Origin: Bradyrhizobium sp. MOS002
Lineage (GTDB): Bacteria; Pseudomonadota; Alphaproteobacteria; Rhizobiales; Xanthobacteraceae
DNA length: 64,000 nucleotides
Assembly (NCBI RefSeq): GCF_003020115.1
Contig: NZ_PYFX01000003.1
Location: 62,001 to 126,000 of the forward strand
Direction of reading: 5' to 3'
The position numbers were made by a program, and so were the translations under genes. The stretch's first letter is position 1, and every line of letters begins with the position of its first letter. Below are positions 46,581 to 55,133 of this stretch, in pieces. The notes beneath the pieces are model-generated. The model had not been told where the DNA came from. It did not search any database and was given only the letters and a program-made list of their open reading frames with translations.

Positions 46581-47326
46581 GCCGCGAGCCAGCCTCCGTC
46601 GACCACCATCACGGTGCCGGTCGTAAACGAGGACGCATCGCTGGCGAGGTGAAGCGCGGTCTGCGCGATCTCCTCGGCCTGGCCGAACCGCTTCATGGCG
46701 TGACGGTTGCGGGAGGTTTCGCGCACCTCGTCAGCATTGGCGTGGCGGGCAAAGCTGCGGCGAAGCATCGGCGTGTCGACCGCGCCCGGCGCGATGGCGT
46801 TGACGCGAATGCCGTCGGTTGCGAAATCCACTGCCATGGTCCGGGTCAGGCTGACGATCGCGCCCTTGGCGGCGATATAGGCGCTGTTGCCCTTGCCGCC
46901 GGCAATCGCGAGCTGCGATGCCAGCGTGATGATGGAACCGCTCTTCTGCCGCTGCATCTGCGGCACGGCCGCCCGCGCCCACAGCCAGGTGCCGCCGACA
47001 TTGGTGCGGAACACCGCATCCCAATCTTCCAGGCTCGTCGTCAGCACCGTGCCCCCGCAGGAGAAGCCGGCGGCGGTCATGAGGACATCGAGCCGACCGT
47101 GCCGCGCGATCACAGCGTCGACAACGGCGTCGGCGAAACCGGCATCGCCGACGTCCCCGACATACGTCGTTGCTTCGCCGACCAAGCTCTGCGTTTCCTG
47201 AAGGCCTGCGGAATCGCGATCGACCAGAGCAAGACGTGCGCCCTCTTCCGCGAACAGCTTCGCGCTCGCGCGGCCGATACCCGAACCCGCTCCGGTGATG
47301 ATGGCCGTGCGCCCCTGCAGCCGCAT
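46577..47326 (-). CDS. Short-chain dehydrogenase/reductase
   Basis: A 249-residue SDR: coenzyme motif TGAGSGIGRASAKLF, an active-site region with Ser in ITLASQL, Tyr/Lys pair in YIAAKGAIV (Y-x-x-x-K), and C-terminal TGTVMVVDGGWLA. It reduces or oxidises a carbonyl/alcohol with NAD(P). Substrate unknown. It overlaps the FMO-like gene and follows the epimerase gene by one base. Confidence 0.8.
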   Translation of the reverse strand: MRLQGRTAIITGAGSGIGRASAKLFAEEGARLALVDRDSAGLQETQSLVGEATTYVGDVGDAGFADAVVDAVIARHGRLDVLMTAAGFSCGGTVLTTSLEDWDAVFRTNVGGTWLWARAAVPQMQRQKSGSIITLASQLAIAGGKGNSAYIAAKGAIVSLTRTMAVDFATDGIRVNAIAPGAVDTPMLRRSFARHANADEVRETSRNRHAMKRFGQAEEIAQTALHLASDASSFTTGTVMVVDGGWLAA

Positions 47327-47327
47327 G

Positions 47328-48302
47328 TCAGATCCACTCCTTGTGCTGCGTCAACCAGGCGCTCATCGCGGCCGCCGACTCGGCGCAGCCGAACCGCGCG
47401 CGCCAGCCGAATTCATCCGCCATCCGCGTCACCGACAGCGGCGCGCGATAGGGCCCATGCAGCTTGATGACGGTTTTCTCGGCGGGCGACGCGAGGCGGC
47501 ACTCCAGGCCGGGATGCAACGCCGCAAAGGCCTCGCCCCATTGCAGCGCCGCCCAAAGCCCGCCGCTGGAGATGTTGTAGAGCCGATGGCGCGGCCGCTC
47601 GGCTTCGACCAACAGTGCCACGGCTTGGGCGGCATCCGGAGCGTAGATCCAGTCCCTCATGCCCGCTTCAGGCATGACCGCCGGCTCGCCGCGGGCGAAC
47701 GCGGCCAAAATCTGGAACTGGAGGCTTGGCGTGTCGCGTACGGAGCTCGGTCGCTCCCACGGTCCGAACAGGGCGCTCAGCCGTACGCTCAGGAAATCGC
47801 CGCCGAAGAGTTCGGCATGGCGCGCGACAGAGCGCTCCGAGGTGAACTTGCTGATGGCGTAGAACGAGATCGGATCGCAAGGGGTTTCCTCGTCGAGAAT
47901 CTCGACCCGCGCACCCGCAGCACCATAGGCCGATGCCGACGAGAGATTGACGACGCGGCGCACGCCATGGCGGATCGCCGCAAGCAGGATCGGGATCTGC
48001 GCCATCACATTGATCTCGAGAACGCGCGCGGTCGATGCTCTCTCCAGCTCATCGCCGGCGGTGATCGCCGCGCCGAGCACGATCGCATCAACGCCTTCGG
48101 CGATGACGGCGTCGATGGCATCTGCGTCGGTGATATCGCCCTGCACGGCTTTGAGCCGGGCGCCGTAATCGGCAAGAGACCGCCGCGCGGATGGCGGCAA
48201 CTCCGTGCGATCATACAGTGTCACCTCATGCCCGCGCGCAAGCAGCGCCTCCGCAACATTGAGGCCGACAAAGCCGGTACCGCCGAAGATGACGATCTTC
48301 AT
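47328..48302 (-). CDS. NAD-dependent epimerase/dehydratase-family protein
   Basis: A 324-residue extended SDR: KIVIFGGTGFVGLNVAEAL (Rossmann glycine motif), VVNLSSASAYG (Ser region), YAISKFTSE (Y-x-x-x-K) and GMRDWIYAPDAAQAVALL (extended SDR C-terminal motif). These enzymes act on nucleotide sugars or on small ketones. Here it is flanked by the SDR and the hydantoinase, so a role in side-chain reduction of the imported amide is possible but unproven. Start at 48302. Confidence 0.75.
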   Translation of the reverse strand: MKIVIFGGTGFVGLNVAEALLARGHEVTLYDRTELPPSARRSLADYGARLKAVQGDITDADAIDAVIAEGVDAIVLGAAITAGDELERASTARVLEINVMAQIPILLAAIRHGVRRVVNLSSASAYGAAGARVEILDEETPCDPISFYAISKFTSERSVARHAELFGGDFLSVRLSALFGPWERPSSVRDTPSLQFQILAAFARGEPAVMPEAGMRDWIYAPDAAQAVALLVEAERPRHRLYNISSGGLWAALQWGEAFAALHPGLECRLASPAEKTVIKLHGPYRAPLSVTRMADEFGWRARFGCAESAAAMSAWLTQHKEWI

Positions 48303-48318
48303 CGCGCGCGATCCGCTA

Positions 48319-49788
48319 TCACAGTAGCTTCGCTCCGAAATTCCGCTCCGGATCCATGTCGGCGACGAGCCGCCCGGTCGGCTTGGCCGCTTCGCCACCG
48401 CTGCGTGCCAGGAACTGGCCGCTGCCGGCGCTCGCGAGGCACTTGTTGCCCTCGATGATGACGCGCCCACGCGACAGCACCGACACCGGCCAGCCCTTCA
48501 GCTTGCGACCTGCAAACGGCGTGTAGCCGGTAAGGTCGTGCATCATTTCGTCTGATATCGTGGTCTCGCGATCGGGATCCCAGATAGCGATATCGGCATC
48601 GGCGCCCACCGCAATCGAGCCCTTGCGCGGATGCAGATTGTAGATCTTGGCTGGCGCGGTCGAGGTCAGCTCGACGAATTTTTCCAGACCCAGCCGCCCC
48701 TTCGACACCATCGCGTCGAACAGCAGCGGCAGGCGCAGCTCCAGTCCCGGCAGGCCATTGGCGACCTGCTTGAAATTGGGGTTGGGACCGGCGCGCAACT
48801 TGCCGGTCTCGTCATAGCGATACGGCGCGTGATCCGACGAGATGGTCTGGAGATCGCCGAGCGACAGCGCCTGCCACAGCGCCTCCTGGTCCGAATGCGT
48901 GCGGGGCGGCGGACTGCACATCCACTTGGCGCCTTCCGCCCCGGGCTTGTCGAGATCGCCTGCGGTCAGGAACAGATATTGCGGACAGGTCTCGGCAAAC
49001 ACCTTCAACCCCTGCCCCCGCGCGTCGCGGATGACCTTGGCGCCCTCGGCAGTCGAGACGTGGAAGATCATGATCGGCTGGTCGATCAGCGCCGCCATGC
49101 CGATCAGCCGGGTAAAGGCCTCTGCCTCCGACACGCGGGCGTGGCTGACGGCGTGGTATTTCGGCATCGTGTAGCCCCGCGCGAGCAGGCGCTTCACCAT
49201 CCAGGCGATGATGCCGTGGTTTTCGGCATGGGCGCACAACATCGCGCCGGACTGGCGTGCGGCGAGAAGGATGTCCAGCAGCGGCTCGTCGTCGACCTTG
49301 AGCCGGTCATAGGTCATGAAGATCTTGATCGAGGCATGGCCCTGCTTCACCAGCGCCGGAATATGCTCCTCGACCGTTTCTTTGGTGGCATCGGCGATGA
49401 TCATGTGAAAGGCGTAGTCGATCACGGCGCCCTTCTTGGCCAGCGCGTGATAATCCTCCACCACCTGCGGCAGCTTCATGCCGACATGCTGGGCGGCAAA
49501 GGGGATCACCGTGGTGGTGCCGCCGAAGGCGGCCGAGACGGTTGCGCTCTCGAACGTGTCGGCATTCATGATGCCGGCAGCGGACAACTGCTCGATATGG
49601 GCGTGGCTGTCGACGCCGCCGGGCAGGACGAGCTTCCCGCGCGCGTCGATCTCGCGCTTCGCGGACGGAAGCCCACGCCCGATAGCGGCGATGGTCTCGC
49701 CGGAGATGGCGACATCGGCTTCAAAGACGTCGGTCGTCGTCGCGACGCGCCCACCGCGAATGATCAGGTCGTAAGCGGGTTCAGTCAT
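48319..49788 (-). CDS. hydA: D-hydantoinase / dihydropyrimidinase
   Basis: A 489-residue cyclic-amidohydrolase of the dihydropyrimidinase family. Metal and catalytic residues are visible: H62 and H64 in DSHAHIE, carboxylated Lys K155 in SIKIFMTYD, H187 in CAHAENHG, H243 in IFHVSTAEG, and D319 in SSDHAPY. It opens 5-substituted hydantoins or dihydropyrimidines to N-carbamoyl amino acids, usually with D preference. GGAG seven bases upstream supports ATG 49788. It is divergent from the racemase gene by 56 bp. The cluster also contains a racemase and a carbamoylase, so hydantoin/cyclic amide breakdown is the likely role. Confidence 0.85.
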   Translation of the reverse strand: MTEPAYDLIIRGGRVATTTDVFEADVAISGETIAAIGRGLPSAKREIDARGKLVLPGGVDSHAHIEQLSAAGIMNADTFESATVSAAFGGTTTVIPFAAQHVGMKLPQVVEDYHALAKKGAVIDYAFHMIIADATKETVEEHIPALVKQGHASIKIFMTYDRLKVDDEPLLDILLAARQSGAMLCAHAENHGIIAWMVKRLLARGYTMPKYHAVSHARVSEAEAFTRLIGMAALIDQPIMIFHVSTAEGAKVIRDARGQGLKVFAETCPQYLFLTAGDLDKPGAEGAKWMCSPPPRTHSDQEALWQALSLGDLQTISSDHAPYRYDETGKLRAGPNPNFKQVANGLPGLELRLPLLFDAMVSKGRLGLEKFVELTSTAPAKIYNLHPRKGSIAVGADADIAIWDPDRETTISDEMMHDLTGYTPFAGRKLKGWPVSVLSRGRVIIEGNKCLASAGSGQFLARSGGEAAKPTGRLVADMDPERNFGAKLL

Positions 49789-49844
49789 GAGGCACTCCAT
49801 GATAGGCTTAGGGCAAGTGATCGAAATTTTGCAGGAAGACCAGC

Positions 49845-50507
49845 ATGTCCCGACCGCGCATTCTCGTCATCAATCCGAACTCCAACCCAGCGGTCACGCA
49901 GGGGCTCGAGGACGCGCTGAAGCCGCTCGGTTTCGAGGGCGGGCCGGAGCTGGTCTGCCAGACCCTGGCCGAGGGACCGTTCGGCATTGAAAGCCAGGCC
50001 GATGTCGATGGCGTCGCCATGCCGCTGCGCCGGCTGGTCGAGGGCGACAACAGCTCGGCTGCCTTTGTCATCGCCTGTTACAGCGATCCCGGGCTTCAGG
50101 TCTGCCGCGAAGGCACCGACCGCCCCGTGTTCGGCATCGCCGAGTGCGGCGTGCTGACCGCATTGGCCCGCGCCGAAACGTTTGGCGTCATCGCGATCGC
50201 CCAGCGCTCGATCCCGCGTCACATGCGCTATCTCAGGCAGATGGGACTGACCGAACGCCTTGCCGGCGAGCGGCCGCTCAACATGAGCGTCGCGGAAACC
50301 GCCTCGGGCGAAGGCACGCTGGCGAGGATGATCGAAATCGGCCGCGCGCTGCGCGACGAGGACGGGGCGCGCGCCATCGTGATGGGCTGCGCGGGCATGG
50401 CGCGCCATCGCCGTCCCCTCGAAGACGCGCTCGGCATTGCCGTGATCGACCCGACACAGGCGGCCGTCACGATGGCGCTGGGTACGGTGCAGTTCTCGAA
50501 TCACTAG
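49845..50507 (+). CDS. Hydantoin/Asp-Glu racemase family protein
   Basis: A 220-residue protein of the Asp/Glu/hydantoin racemase family with the N-terminal ILVINPNSNPAVT motif. The two catalytic-type Cys are present: C78 in IACYSDPG and C182 in VMGCAGMARH, the spacing expected for hydantoin racemases. It would interconvert L- and D-5-monosubstituted hydantoins so that the D-specific hydantoinase can consume both. It is the only plus-strand gene in the surrounding minus-strand block; its TAG shares bases with the convergent flavin reductase stop (CTAG). Confidence 0.8.
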   Translation: MSRPRILVINPNSNPAVTQGLEDALKPLGFEGGPELVCQTLAEGPFGIESQADVDGVAMPLRRLVEGDNSSAAFVIACYSDPGLQVCREGTDRPVFGIAECGVLTALARAETFGVIAIAQRSIPRHMRYLRQMGLTERLAGERPLNMSVAETASGEGTLARMIEIGRALRDEDGARAIVMGCAGMARHRRPLEDALGIAVIDPTQAAVTMALGTVQFSNH

Positions 50508-51172
50508 GCGTCCTTCAGCTCTTTGGCGTCCTGTCGCGCGAGCCATTGCGCGTGGCTCTCGCGAACAAGCGCAAACGTGTCCCGCTGCGTCGTGTAGAGA
50601 TTGCCGAACATGCGGCCGATCGGCCGGTAGGCGTCGAGATCGACATACATATTGGTCTCGTCGACGAGGCCCTCGCGGGCGTGAACCCGGAGCACTTCGC
50701 CGACCAGCAGCTCGCGATCGGGCGAAAAATTCAGCGAGACATGGCGCCGGCATTCGAGCGCAAAGGGTGCCGCAGCGAGGCGCGGCACCTTCACGTCGAT
50801 CGAGGGAAGGGTCGCGAGCCCTGCCGCAGCGACCTCGCTGTCACCGGACGGAAAATCGACCGCGCAGTCGTTCATCGCCCCCGACAGCGCCTCGTCCACC
50901 ATGTGAACGACGAACTCGCCGTCGCGATGGATGTTGCGGGTGGTGTCCTTCGGGCTGTGATCCGGCTTGTGCTGGAGACCGAGCACGATCAGCGCCGGGC
51001 TCTCCGAGAACACGTTGAAGAAGCTGAAGGGCGCGGCGTTGACCGCCCCGTTCGCGTCGAGCGTCGTCACCAGCGCAATCGGCCGTGGCACCACCACGCC
51101 GCAAAGCAGCTTGTAGCGGTCGCGCGGATCGAGCTCGCGCAAGGATATGCCGGATGTGCTCTGGCCGGTCAT
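50504..51172 (-). CDS. Flavin reductase-like FMN-binding protein
   Basis: A 222-residue protein with a split-barrel flavin reductase-like fold: YKLLCGVVVPRPIALVTTLDANG at the start, AAPFSFFNVFSESPALIVLG, and the DTTRNIHRDGEFVVHMVDE stretch. These proteins use NAD(P)H and FMN, often supplying reduced flavin to a monooxygenase, though many act directly. The ATG at 51172 is five bases after the carbamoylase stop. It might supply flavin to an oxygenase; the FMO-like enzyme in this block normally binds its own FAD, so no partner is certain. Confidence 0.75.
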   Translation of the reverse strand: MTGQSTSGISLRELDPRDRYKLLCGVVVPRPIALVTTLDANGAVNAAPFSFFNVFSESPALIVLGLQHKPDHSPKDTTRNIHRDGEFVVHMVDEALSGAMNDCAVDFPSGDSEVAAAGLATLPSIDVKVPRLAAAPFALECRRHVSLNFSPDRELLVGEVLRVHAREGLVDETNMYVDLDAYRPIGRMFGNLYTTQRDTFALVRESHAQWLARQDAKELKDA

Positions 51173-51177
51173 CGACG

Positions 51178-52110
51178 TCACTTCTCCGGCGGTGGCACCG
51201 CGCCGGTACGGCTGGTAATCAGGCCGTAATGCTCGATGCGGCGGTGCTGCGCGAAATTGAAGATCGTGGTCTTGCCGAAGGTGGTGGCATCGAGGTCGCA
51301 AGCGTGGACCAGCAGCTCGTCCTCCTCCGTCTTCGCTTCGGCGACGATTTCGCCATTGGGATCGACGATCAGGCTGCCGCCAAACAGCGGGTGTCCGTCC
51401 TCGTTACCGGCCTTGGCCACCGCGACAACCCAGGTCGCGTTCTGATAGGCGCCGGCCTGCACCGAGAGGCGGTTGTGAAACAGGCGCTTCTCGACGCCCT
51501 CATCGCGCCTCTCCGCATTCACCGACGGGGTATTGTAACCGATCAGCACCATCTCGACGCCTTGCAGGCCCATCACCCGATAGGTCTCGGGCCAGCGCCG
51601 GTCGTTACAGATGGCCATGCCGATGATGCCGCCCAGCTCACGCCAGACGTTGAAGCCGAGGTCGCCCGGCTCGAAATAGCGTTTCTCCAGATGCTGGTGC
51701 GAGCGTTTGGTGTCGTATTCCACATGGCCGGGCAAATGGATCTTGCGATATTTGCCGATGATCTTGCCGGATCTGTCGGTCAGGATCGCGGTGTTGAAGT
51801 GATGTCCATCAGGCGTCAGCTCCGCATAGCCGAAATTCATCGCCATCTGATGCTGCGCCGCGCGCTCGAACAACGGTCGGGTCGCGGCGTTCGGCATCTC
51901 GCGCTCGAACCAGATGTCGAACTCGGGGCGGTCCTCCACGTACCAGCGCGGGAAGAAGGTCGTGAGCGCCAGTTCCGGATAGACGATCAGGTCGGCGCCC
52001 TTGCTTTTGGCCTCGTCCATCAGCGCAATCATGCGCTTGACCACGACCTCGCGGCTGTCCGCTTTCTGGATCGGGCCCATCTGGGCGGCGGCAACATTGA
52101 CGATACGCAT
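51178..52110 (-). CDS. N-carbamoyl-D-amino-acid hydrolase (nitrilase superfamily)
   Basis: A 310-residue C-N hydrolase with the triad E46 in VYPELALTTFFPRW, K123 in YRKIHLPGH and C168 in AICNDRRWPE, the exact contexts of D-carbamoylases (for example the Agrobacterium enzyme). It cleaves N-carbamoyl-D-amino acids, the hydantoinase product, to D-amino acid, CO2 and ammonia. AGGAAA precedes the ATG at 52110; the upstream start (52140) adds ten poor residues. Its genomic neighbours, hydantoinase and racemase, make the assignment firm. Confidence 0.85.
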   Translation of the reverse strand: MRIVNVAAAQMGPIQKADSREVVVKRMIALMDEAKSKGADLIVYPELALTTFFPRWYVEDRPEFDIWFEREMPNAATRPLFERAAQHQMAMNFGYAELTPDGHHFNTAILTDRSGKIIGKYRKIHLPGHVEYDTKRSHQHLEKRYFEPGDLGFNVWRELGGIIGMAICNDRRWPETYRVMGLQGVEMVLIGYNTPSVNAERRDEGVEKRLFHNRLSVQAGAYQNATWVVAVAKAGNEDGHPLFGGSLIVDPNGEIVAEAKTEEDELLVHACDLDATTFGKTTIFNFAQHRRIEHYGLITSRTGAVPPPEK

Positions 52111-52249
52111 CAGCGATTTCCTGGTGATGTCTTGGGCCAAACTACAGTTTTAATCACGTGCCGGCGCGCGCAGCATAACGCAGCGTCGCCCGGACTTGCC
52201 AGCCGGCGCCTGCACATCTGCATGGTGTGCGCTGCACGATCCCCGCTCA

Positions 52250-53542
52250 TTACTGTTCCGCATCGGCAACATCCAGGCCATGGTCGAGCGCATCCAGAAG
52301 CTGCTCGGCCTCATGCTCGGAAATCACGAGTGGTGGTGCGAGGAACAGCGAGGTCTGCTCACCGCTGGTCCCGATCACGGCACCGGCCTCCAGCGCCCGC
52401 TCCGCGACGCGCGAGGCGATCGGCACCTCGGTGGTGTCGGCGTGCCAGGAGCGCCAGTCCGGCCCGTGCAGCTCCACGGTCCAGTGCAGCCCCTGCCCGG
52501 CCACGCGCTGCACGCTCGGATGCCTTTGCGCGATGGCGAGCAGGCGGCGGGTGAACAGCTTTTCGAGAGCCCCGACGTGCTCCAAAATCTTGTCTTCGTT
52601 GACAACCTTCAGGTAGGCGCTGACCGCGGCCATGCTGATGGGATGGCCGCGCAGCGTGCCGTAATTCTGCCAGCTCGTGCCCTTGAGCCGCTCGACGACG
52701 TCTTTCGACACCACCACCGCGGCAACCGCTGCCGCACCGCCGCCGAGCGATTTTCCAAGCGTCACGATGTCAGGACGGCTTTCGGCGCCCTGGAACGCGA
52801 ACCAGCGCCCGGCGCGACCCGCACCGGTCACCACTTCGTCGGCGATCCAATATGAACCAGCCTGCCGCGCGCACCGCGCCACCTCATCCTGATAGGCGCC
52901 GTCGTAATAGATGCCGCCCTGCGTGTAGTCGATGATCGTCGCTGCGGTATCCGAAAGCAGGCGCGTGGCATCGGCCAGATATTCGCTGGGGGGAACATTG
53001 TTGGCCGGCGCGCCGTAGATCGCGCCATCCGGCGCCGGCAATATCCGCACCGGCGCCATCGGCGCCGGCAGCTTGGAGCCGCCGGAGTGCACAGCGAGGC
53101 CGCCATGCCATTGCGGCTGCACCGTCATGCTGCGCGACAGGCCGGTGATGCCGTGATAGGCGCGTTCGCGCGTTGCCAGCGCGGACCGCTGCGTCAGCGC
53201 CTGGCACAGCGACAGCGCCATGTCGTTGGCCTCGCTGCCGCTGATGCAGAAGCGCACCGCACCGACCCACTCCTCTTCGCCCTTGAAGGCGGTCGCCATC
53301 AAATCGTCAGCGGCCTGCTCGCGGCCGACCCAGGTCCAGCCTTCGTTCACGACGGGGGTGTCCGCGGCACGGCGGATCGCCTCCACCATCGCGGGATGGC
53401 GATGGCCCAGCCCGCCGCCGGTGTTGCTGCCGTCGATGAGCTTGCGGCCGTCTGACAGATGAAAATAGACGCCCTCGCCGCCGACCACGGCCATGGGCGC
53501 GCTGTCGCCGGCATTCAGCCCGGTTCGCAACAATCTGCTCAT
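52250..53542 (-). CDS. Class-III aminotransferase (GSA-aminomutase-like)
   Basis: A 430-residue PLP-dependent fold-type I enzyme: FCISGSEANDMAL (phosphate loop), YWIADEVVTGAGRAG with the PLP-pairing Asp (D235), and the Schiff-base Lys in TLGKSLGGG (K264). Glutamate-1-semialdehyde aminomutase-like members act on omega- or beta-amino acids. In this cluster it may deaminate the D- or beta-amino acid released by the carbamoylase. AAGGGATTGCA precedes the ATG at 53542. Confidence 0.8.
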   Translation of the reverse strand: MSRLLRTGLNAGDSAPMAVVGGEGVYFHLSDGRKLIDGSNTGGGLGHRHPAMVEAIRRAADTPVVNEGWTWVGREQAADDLMATAFKGEEEWVGAVRFCISGSEANDMALSLCQALTQRSALATRERAYHGITGLSRSMTVQPQWHGGLAVHSGGSKLPAPMAPVRILPAPDGAIYGAPANNVPPSEYLADATRLLSDTAATIIDYTQGGIYYDGAYQDEVARCARQAGSYWIADEVVTGAGRAGRWFAFQGAESRPDIVTLGKSLGGGAAAVAAVVVSKDVVERLKGTSWQNYGTLRGHPISMAAVSAYLKVVNEDKILEHVGALEKLFTRRLLAIAQRHPSVQRVAGQGLHWTVELHGPDWRSWHADTTEVPIASRVAERALEAGAVIGTSGEQTSLFLAPPLVISEHEAEQLLDALDHGLDVADAEQ

Positions 53543-53552
53543 TGCAATCCCT

Positions 53553-55133
53553 TCATTCCGCGGCCCCGGCGCCGTAGCCACCGCCGCCGCAGGTCTCGAT
53601 CGTGACGAGATCGCCTTGCTGCAGCACCAGGTTCGACTTGCCGTCGATCGCGACGTTCGCGCCCTGCCTGATCAGCGAGATGCGACAGGCCTTGCCGGGC
53701 TCGCCGCCCTGCATGCCGAACGGCGCTATCACCATGCGCTCGATGCAGGTGGTCAGGTGCATCGACGGCGCCAGAATCCGATAGGTACGGATGACGCCGT
53801 CCCCGCCGCGATGGGCTCCCGTGCCGCCGGAATGCCGGCGAATGGCCTGCTGCTCGACTTGGATCGCGTAGTTCGCCTCGATCACCTCGACCGGCGTGTT
53901 CGAGGTGTTGGACAGATGCACCCGGGTCGCCGAGATGCCGTCTCGATCGTGACGCGCGCCCTCGCCACCGCCGTGGACCTCGTAGAGCATCTTCCACGAA
54001 CCGTTTTGCCGCGGTTCGGCAAAAAACAAGACGCCCGCCGTGGTCGCACCGCCGGCAGACAGGCGCTCCGGAATGGTATCCTGCATGGCGCGGAAGATCG
54101 CATCGACGATGCGCATCGACGTCTCGTGGTTGCCGGCCGCCACCGAGGCATTCCACCCCGGCTCCAGGATCGAGCCCGGGCGCGTGATGATTGTCAGCGG
54201 CCGCAGCGCGCCCGCGTTCTGGTGCATGTCGCGCCCGCTCATGATGCGCGCGGCATAGGCCACTGCGGAGCGCGCCATGAACGGCGTCGTGTTGCAGAAA
54301 TTCGAGACGCGGTCGCAGCTTCCCGAGAGGTCGAAGGTCGCTTCGTCGCCCGCAATGGTGATCTTGACATGAATGCGCGCGGGCGCGTCGTTGACGCCGC
54401 CGTCGTCCAAATAATCCTCGCCCTCGTAGATGCCATCAGGCAGATCGCGCAACGCCTCGCGCATCTCGAATTCGGAGAGATCGTGCAGGCGCGACTGCGC
54501 CGCGGTGAAGACCGCCTTGCCGTGCTCGCGGCAGAGCTCGACGATCCGCTTCTCACCGGCTTTCGTTGCGGCGATCTGGGCGAGAAGATCGCCCTCGCAG
54601 GACTCGGGATCCCGAACATTGGCCTTGAGCAGCTGCACGATCGGCGTATTGACGCCGGCTGCCGTGGCGATCAGAACCGGCGGAATGCGCATCGCTTCCT
54701 GGAAGGTGTCGATCGCTTTCGCAAAATAGCTGCCGGGCCAGGTGCCGCCGATATCGGGCCAGTGTGCGAGGCTGACCACGAACGCCACGATTTCGCCGTC
54801 GACGAAGACGGGGCGCACGACCTTGACGTCGTTGAGATGGTTGCCGCCGAGCGGCCCGACATTGTAGATCAGTGCGTCGCCGTCGTTCAGGCTGTCGCGC
54901 GGCACCACCTTCAGCAACTCGAGGACCGTATAGGCCATCGCGCCGAGATGGATCGGGATGTCGCGGCCCTGTCCGACCAGGTCGCCGCGGCCGTCCGTGA
55001 TCGCCGACGACAGGTCGCCGGCCTCGCGCAGCAGCGGCGAGCGCGCCGAGCGCGTCATCACCAGGCTCATCTCCTCGGCCGCGGCCGAGAGCCCGTGCCT
55101 GATGACTTCGACGACGAACGGATCGAGCTTCAT
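53553..55133 (-). CDS. hyuB: Hydantoinase B / oxoprolinase-family subunit
   Basis: A 526-residue HyuB-type protein: DPFVVEVIRHGLSAAAEEMSLVM at the N-terminus, the REAGDLSSAITDGRGDLVGQGRDIPIHLGAM stretch split as in the family, YNVGPLGGNHLNDVKVVRPVF, and CGGGGYG near the end. It works with HyuA in ATP-dependent hydrolysis of N-methylhydantoin, 5-oxoproline or related lactams. Start MKLDPF at 55133 overlaps the HyuA stop (ATGA), so the subunits are translationally coupled. Confidence 0.85.
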   Translation of the reverse strand: MKLDPFVVEVIRHGLSAAAEEMSLVMTRSARSPLLREAGDLSSAITDGRGDLVGQGRDIPIHLGAMAYTVLELLKVVPRDSLNDGDALIYNVGPLGGNHLNDVKVVRPVFVDGEIVAFVVSLAHWPDIGGTWPGSYFAKAIDTFQEAMRIPPVLIATAAGVNTPIVQLLKANVRDPESCEGDLLAQIAATKAGEKRIVELCREHGKAVFTAAQSRLHDLSEFEMREALRDLPDGIYEGEDYLDDGGVNDAPARIHVKITIAGDEATFDLSGSCDRVSNFCNTTPFMARSAVAYAARIMSGRDMHQNAGALRPLTIITRPGSILEPGWNASVAAGNHETSMRIVDAIFRAMQDTIPERLSAGGATTAGVLFFAEPRQNGSWKMLYEVHGGGEGARHDRDGISATRVHLSNTSNTPVEVIEANYAIQVEQQAIRRHSGGTGAHRGGDGVIRTYRILAPSMHLTTCIERMVIAPFGMQGGEPGKACRISLIRQGANVAIDGKSNLVLQQGDLVTIETCGGGGYGAGAAE

